From contig NZ_FOUE01000008.1 of assembly GCF_900114775.1 (NCBI RefSeq), positions 1-64,000 on the forward strand: a stretch of DNA of 64,000 nt, written 5' to 3'. The position numbers were made by a program, and so were the translations under genes. The DNA comes from Marinobacter zhejiangensis (GTDB lineage: Bacteria; Pseudomonadota; Gammaproteobacteria; Pseudomonadales; Oleiphilaceae). Of the stretch, positions 60,752 to 64,000 are shown in pieces (position 1 is the first letter of the stretch; each line of letters opens with the position of its first letter). A model generated the notes under the pieces. It worked only from the letters and a program-made list of their open reading frames with translations, was not told where the DNA came from and ran no database searches.

Positions 60752-62068
60752 TCAGTTCAGCTCGAAGGTGATGAAGCGGGTAGGTTCATTCCCATCCAGG
60801 CATAGCCCCTTTTCGTTCACCGAGCCGTCGCTGGCGATCTCATGGATAACGGTCATCAGGTGAAAGCACTCCAGTCCTTCCTGGCCAAGGCTGGTGTAGG
60901 AGGTTGGAGTACGGGTGCCGACCATTCCAGTATCGAATGTCGCTACGCCGTGCAGGTCGCCCCCTGACTTCGACGCATGGTGAATCGCGTAGAACGTACT
61001 GCCATTCGCATAACTGCGTTCCAGGGTTGATACCGGCATGATGGAGTCATCGCCTGCGAAAACGTTGGCGTCTTCGTTGACCACGATATCTTCAGTGATC
61101 CTGAAGCTGGATTCGATGGCAAATGCCGCTTCGTAATCCCGGAATACGACATTGTTTTCAAGGGGGGCGCCGAACCAGGTGAACTGGGAGCCATCGGTAT
61201 GACCCGCAGCTATTAATGAGTCACTGCTGCCTGGGGTGGCGCGAGGCAGCCATTCCAGAGCGGTGATCGAGAGCGGGGCGCCTTCACTGCTGCTGGAGAA
61301 TACGAAAGAACCTGGATCGACTCGCTGTGGCTCTGTCGAGTCTCCGGTGGTGTATTCGATATCCCGCAGGATGGCAATGATATAGGAGTTGTCATCATCA
61401 CCCTGGCCGGGGATGGTGTATGTCCCCGGGCCAGCGACGGCTATGTCAAGAGTGGAAAGGCCCTTGGTTTCGTCCCCACCGGTTCCAACCACGGCAATGT
61501 CATTGCAGGTGGTGATCAGGAAATCATCGCTGGAGTCTGCGTCAGGGTCTTTATTAAGGTTGAAAAATGCCCCGATGTGCTCGTTGACCAAGGCCTGATC
61601 GTCGATCAGGTCATCATCCCGGTAAAAACCGAGGTAATCGGCAGTGGTTTCATCGCCGGATGAAAAACAGGCGACGACCAGCTCGTCAATGGATGAGGTC
61701 TGTGATGCCGGGTCATAGGCAGAGATCACCGTAACCATATCCAGGGCCAAGATAGCGCGCCCCGTAACCTGCTGTACTTCGGTGAATTCGGTGTCCCCCA
61801 CTTCAGCTCGAAGCAGTGTTGAGTTGAAAGCGCCATCTGGCTGGGTATCGACTCGGCTGGCATAAATAACGCCGTTTAACTGGGTAAGTCCGGTGTAGAG
61901 CGGGGCTTTGCTTGGGTCATTGCCGGTATCAACGATGTACCCACTTGCTCCGACGGTTGTGTTGGCGCGGTCATCGTCGGCGCTGTCGCCGCCAGAAGAG
62001 CCGCCGCACGCCGTCAGTGCTGTTGTAGTGGCCAGGAGGATGGCTTTGTAGATCGAGTTGCGCTGCAT
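60752..62068 (-). CDS. Unrecognised lipoprotein
   Basis: 438 residues, lipobox TTALTACGGSS (Cys21) then a Gly/Ser/Asp tether, so it is membrane-anchored and exported. The body is acidic, beta-rich and has repeated short strands (GVIYASRVDTQPDGAF, YLGFYRDDDLIDD, NLNKDPDADSSDDF with Ca-binding-like Asp clusters, FRITEDIVVNEDANVF). Not recognised; beta-propeller architecture is possible. Own terminator downstream. No functional partner beside it. Confidence 0.75.
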   Translation of the reverse strand: MQRNSIYKAILLATTTALTACGGSSGGDSADDDRANTTVGASGYIVDTGNDPSKAPLYTGLTQLNGVIYASRVDTQPDGAFNSTLLRAEVGDTEFTEVQQVTGRAILALDMVTVISAYDPASQTSSIDELVVACFSSGDETTADYLGFYRDDDLIDDQALVNEHIGAFFNLNKDPDADSSDDFLITTCNDIAVVGTGGDETKGLSTLDIAVAGPGTYTIPGQGDDDNSYIIAILRDIEYTTGDSTEPQRVDPGSFVFSSSSEGAPLSITALEWLPRATPGSSDSLIAAGHTDGSQFTWFGAPLENNVVFRDYEAAFAIESSFRITEDIVVNEDANVFAGDDSIMPVSTLERSYANGSTFYAIHHASKSGGDLHGVATFDTGMVGTRTPTSYTSLGQEGLECFHLMTVIHEIASDGSVNEKGLCLDGNEPTRFITFELN

Positions 62069-62260
62069 CGTGTACGTCCTTGCGAGGTGGTTTTGCTAGT
62101 AAAGAGCGATGCTGTCTTGTCATCGGCAGGTAGCATTACAGGGGATTCACGAAGCGGATTGCTCACCCATCCGGGTGAACTGCGTAACGGAGTGTAACGG
62201 GCAGCCGGAGGGGGCTGCTGGCGAGTGCTGCTTGAGAGCGGAGCTTATTGGCGGGGCCAG

Positions 62261-62716
62261 CTACTGGCCCCGTACTTGATACAGCGCTTCCAGGTCGGTG
62301 GAATAACTGACACCAACCAGCTTCCAGCCGGTGTCGGGCTGGTAGAAGGTGAATGTCCAGGCAATGGCTGCCGCGTTGAACTTTTGCAGCCAGGTTTCTC
62401 GGTAGAACTCGTCACCAATCCCTTCGCTCCGCACGAGAACGCTGGCAAGCGGCTGCCCGACCTGATCGGTTACCCGTTGAAAGTAGGCGCTGGCCTCGGT
62501 GGCGGACTGGTCGAAGGGGGCTTGGGCAACCCCCAGGAAAGGCCGCAGCTGCTGATAGGCGTGTTCAATGCGGTTGTCGGCCACGCTGGCCATGAACGCT
62601 TCAGTTTGTGCGCGGATGGCGGTTGGGTCACTGAGTTCCCCGGGCCCGGAGGGTTCTGCTGCCACGGCAGTCGCGATAATCATCAGAAAAGGCAGCAGGC
62701 GTCGGGCCAGGGGCAT
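62261..62716 (-). CDS. Small periplasmic protein of unknown function
   Basis: 151 residues with a signal peptide (LLPFLMIIATAVAAEPSGPG). The mature part is helical at first (PTAIRAQTEAFMASVADNRIEHAYQQLRPFLG) and then has strands (WTFTFYQPDTGWKLVGVSY), suggesting a small NTF2-like/cystatin-like fold. Three bases after trhP on the same strand, so it is probably co-transcribed. Unknown function. Confidence 0.75.
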   Translation of the reverse strand: MPLARRLLPFLMIIATAVAAEPSGPGELSDPTAIRAQTEAFMASVADNRIEHAYQQLRPFLGVAQAPFDQSATEASAYFQRVTDQVGQPLASVLVRSEGIGDEFYRETWLQKFNAAAIAWTFTFYQPDTGWKLVGVSYSTDLEALYQVRGQ

Positions 62717-62719
62717 GGG

Positions 62720-64000
62720 TCAGTTCTCCGGAGTGAGGATGCGGGTCAGGTAACCGTATTCGAGGCAGTCCGGGGCTCCTTCCGGTCTTGGCAAACGTAC
62801 GACGTAGCCACTGCCTGGGGCATAGTCTAGGGCGTTGCCGTCACGGTTTTCCATGGATTCGGTCGCAAAGCGGATATTTCCACTCGGGGTCATCAGTTCC
62901 AGCGGATCGCCACAGGCGAACCGGTTTTTGACCGAGACAGTCAGGGTATGGTCGTCGGCATCCACGATTTCTCCAACCACCTGCTGGGTGCCCTGGAGTG
63001 AGGAACCCTGTTCGTAGGTCTGGTATTCCTGGGGCAGGTGACGACGCAGGAAGCCCTCGGTGTAGCCCCGGTTGGACAGGGCCTCCAGTTCGTCCATCTG
63101 GCTCATATCAAAAGGCTGGCCGGCGACGGCGCGATCGATGGCGCGGCGGTAGATCTGGGTGGTTCGGGCCACGTAGTAGGGGCTCTTGGTGCGCCCTTCG
63201 ATCTTCAGTGAGTGGATGCCCATCTTGCACAGGGCCTCTACGTGTTGCACCGCGCGCAGGTCGCGGGAGTTCATGATGTAGGTGCCGTGCTCATCCTCGT
63301 AGGCCGGGATGAAACTGCCGGGGCGATTGGGTTCTTCCAGAAGCACTTGGGTGTCGTTGGGGTAGGGGGTAGCCTCGGCGACCGGAATCAGATCACCGCT
63401 TTGGTCCTCGGTGTGTTGCACCTCCCGGTAGTTCCAGCGGCAGGCATTGGTGCAGGTGCCCTGGTTGGCATCACGGTGGTTCATGTAGCCAGACAGCAGG
63501 CAGCGGCCGGAGTAGGCCATGCACAGGGCGCCGTGGACAAAGACCTCCAGCTCCATCTGGGGAACCCGTTCACGGATTTCACGGATCTCCTCCAGGTCCA
63601 GCTCCCGCGACAGGATCACCCGCTGGATGCCCTGGCGGCGCCAGAACTCGACGGTGGCCCAGTTGACCGCGTTGGCCTGCACCGACAGGTGGATGGGCTG
63701 GTCTGGCCAGTTTTCTCGCACCAGCATGATCAGGCCAGGGTCCGACATGATCAACGCGTCCGGTTTGAGTTCGACAATGGGTGCCAGGTCACGCAGGAAG
63801 GTGCGCACCTTGCTGTTATGGGGTGCGATGTTGGACACCAGGTAGAACTGCTTGCCCAGGCGGCGGGCACGCCGGATGCCTTCTGCCAGGGTATCGACCG
63901 ACTTGAAGGTGTTGTTGCGGGCCCGCAGTGAGTAACGGGGTTGGCCGGCATAGACCGCGTCGGCGCCGTAGGCAAAGGCGGTGTCGAGATGGGTAAGGGT
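62720..64000 (-). CDS. trhP: tRNA hydroxylation protein TrhP (YegQ, U32 family), 5' end cut by window
   Basis: Needed for prephenate-dependent 5-hydroxyuridine formation at tRNA position 34, though named a U32 peptidase. The frame is open to the right edge, and residues before the ATG at 63838 (HLDTAFAYGADAVYAGQPRY, GKQFYLVSNIAPHN) are clearly YegQ, so that ATG is internal. Motifs: DALIMSDPGLIMLVRE, LSVQANAVNWATV, VFVHGALCMAYSGRCLLSGY, NQGTCTNACRW (Cys cluster) and LKIEGRTKSPYYVARTTQIYR. 426 residues visible, lacking about the first dozen. Confidence 0.96.
   Translation of the reverse strand, partial: TLTHLDTAFAYGADAVYAGQPRYSLRARNNTFKSVDTLAEGIRRARRLGKQFYLVSNIAPHNSKVRTFLRDLAPIVELKPDALIMSDPGLIMLVRENWPDQPIHLSVQANAVNWATVEFWRRQGIQRVILSRELDLEEIREIRERVPQMELEVFVHGALCMAYSGRCLLSGYMNHRDANQGTCTNACRWNYREVQHTEDQSGDLIPVAEATPYPNDTQVLLEEPNRPGSFIPAYEDEHGTYIMNSRDLRAVQHVEALCKMGIHSLKIEGRTKSPYYVARTTQIYRRAIDRAVAGQPFDMSQMDELEALSNRGYTEGFLRRHLPQEYQTYEQGSSLQGTQQVVGEIVDADDHTLTVSVKNRFACGDPLELMTPSGNIRFATESMENRDGNALDYAPGSGYVVRLPRPEGAPDCLEYGYLTRILTPEN

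Noticed and set aside
1..64000. CRISPR arrays, rRNA genes, insertion sequences, prophage structural genes
   Set aside because: Looked for on both strands by eye; none seen.

Overview
The window reads as a 64 kb piece of chromosome from a marine gammaproteobacterium, most likely Marinobacter or a close relative. That rests on gene content and order (asmA-mutY-yggX beside tRNA-Phe, hisBHAF, yibN-secB, sufBCDSATE, flgP/flgT, a HmuY-type haem locus, meta-cleavage genes), on moderately high GC, and on familiarity with such genomes. No 16S rRNA or other species marker is present, so the genus is an inference.

Left part (1-8.7 kb): the tail of a catechol meta-cleavage operon (4-oxalocrotonate decarboxylase, cut by the window edge, then 4-oxalocrotonate tautomerase), a DODA/LigB-fold protein with no visible metal ligands, and a ketopantoate reductase-like gene. 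A leftward set follows: periplasmic solute-binding protein, AraC regulator, EamA exporter. Then come a fatty-acyl-CoA ligase and a divergent AraC-type regulator.

Accessory region (8.7-14.5 kb): an AT-richer stretch ends at an intact tRNA-Phe gene. A degraded copy of the 3' part of that tRNA lies 4.2 kb away at 10133-10183, so 10.13-14.4 kb looks like a small integrated element with no visible integrase. It carries an SRAP/YedK protein, two unrecognised genes in tandem, and two tiny conserved-looking genes on the opposite strand. Just outside it lie a small ribbon-helix-helix-like protein, a 41-residue lysine-rich protein and a NYN/OST-HTH protein. A roughly 95 bp leader ending at the ribosome binding site occurs twice, before the NYN gene and before the first unknown gene.

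Housekeeping block (14.5-22 kb): yggX, mutY and an asmA-family gene read left; a SRPBCC protein and hisBHAF read right.

Candidate new pathway (22.1-30.3 kb): a leftward five-gene set encodes a secreted protein with a His-rich motif, a FAD-dependent monooxygenase/reductase, a PduX-like GHMP (threonine) kinase, a CobD-like PLP enzyme and a phthalate-dioxygenase-reductase-type flavin/2Fe-2S protein. The last three are translationally coupled. No cobalamin genes are present, which suggests threonine phosphorylation and decarboxylation feeding a small specialised product. LuxR and TetR regulators flank the set. Nearly identical 20 bp operator-like sites lie before the LuxR gene and before the TetR/SDR pair.

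Right part (30.3-64 kb): cell-envelope genes (YibQ-like deacetylase, CtpA, EnvC), gpmI, yibN-like rhodanese and secB. Next is a Fur-box-preceded haem operon (TonB receptor, HmuY-like lipoprotein, HmuS, HmuT, HmuU, HmuV). Then a solute-binding protein, trmL, a thiolase, a pteridine-reductase-like SDR, cca, a TraF-like outer-membrane protein, flgP-flgT, and the complete suf operon behind an IscR type-1-like site. The window closes with a convergent two-component pair, a lipoprotein, a periplasmic protein and trhP (yegQ), cut by the right edge.
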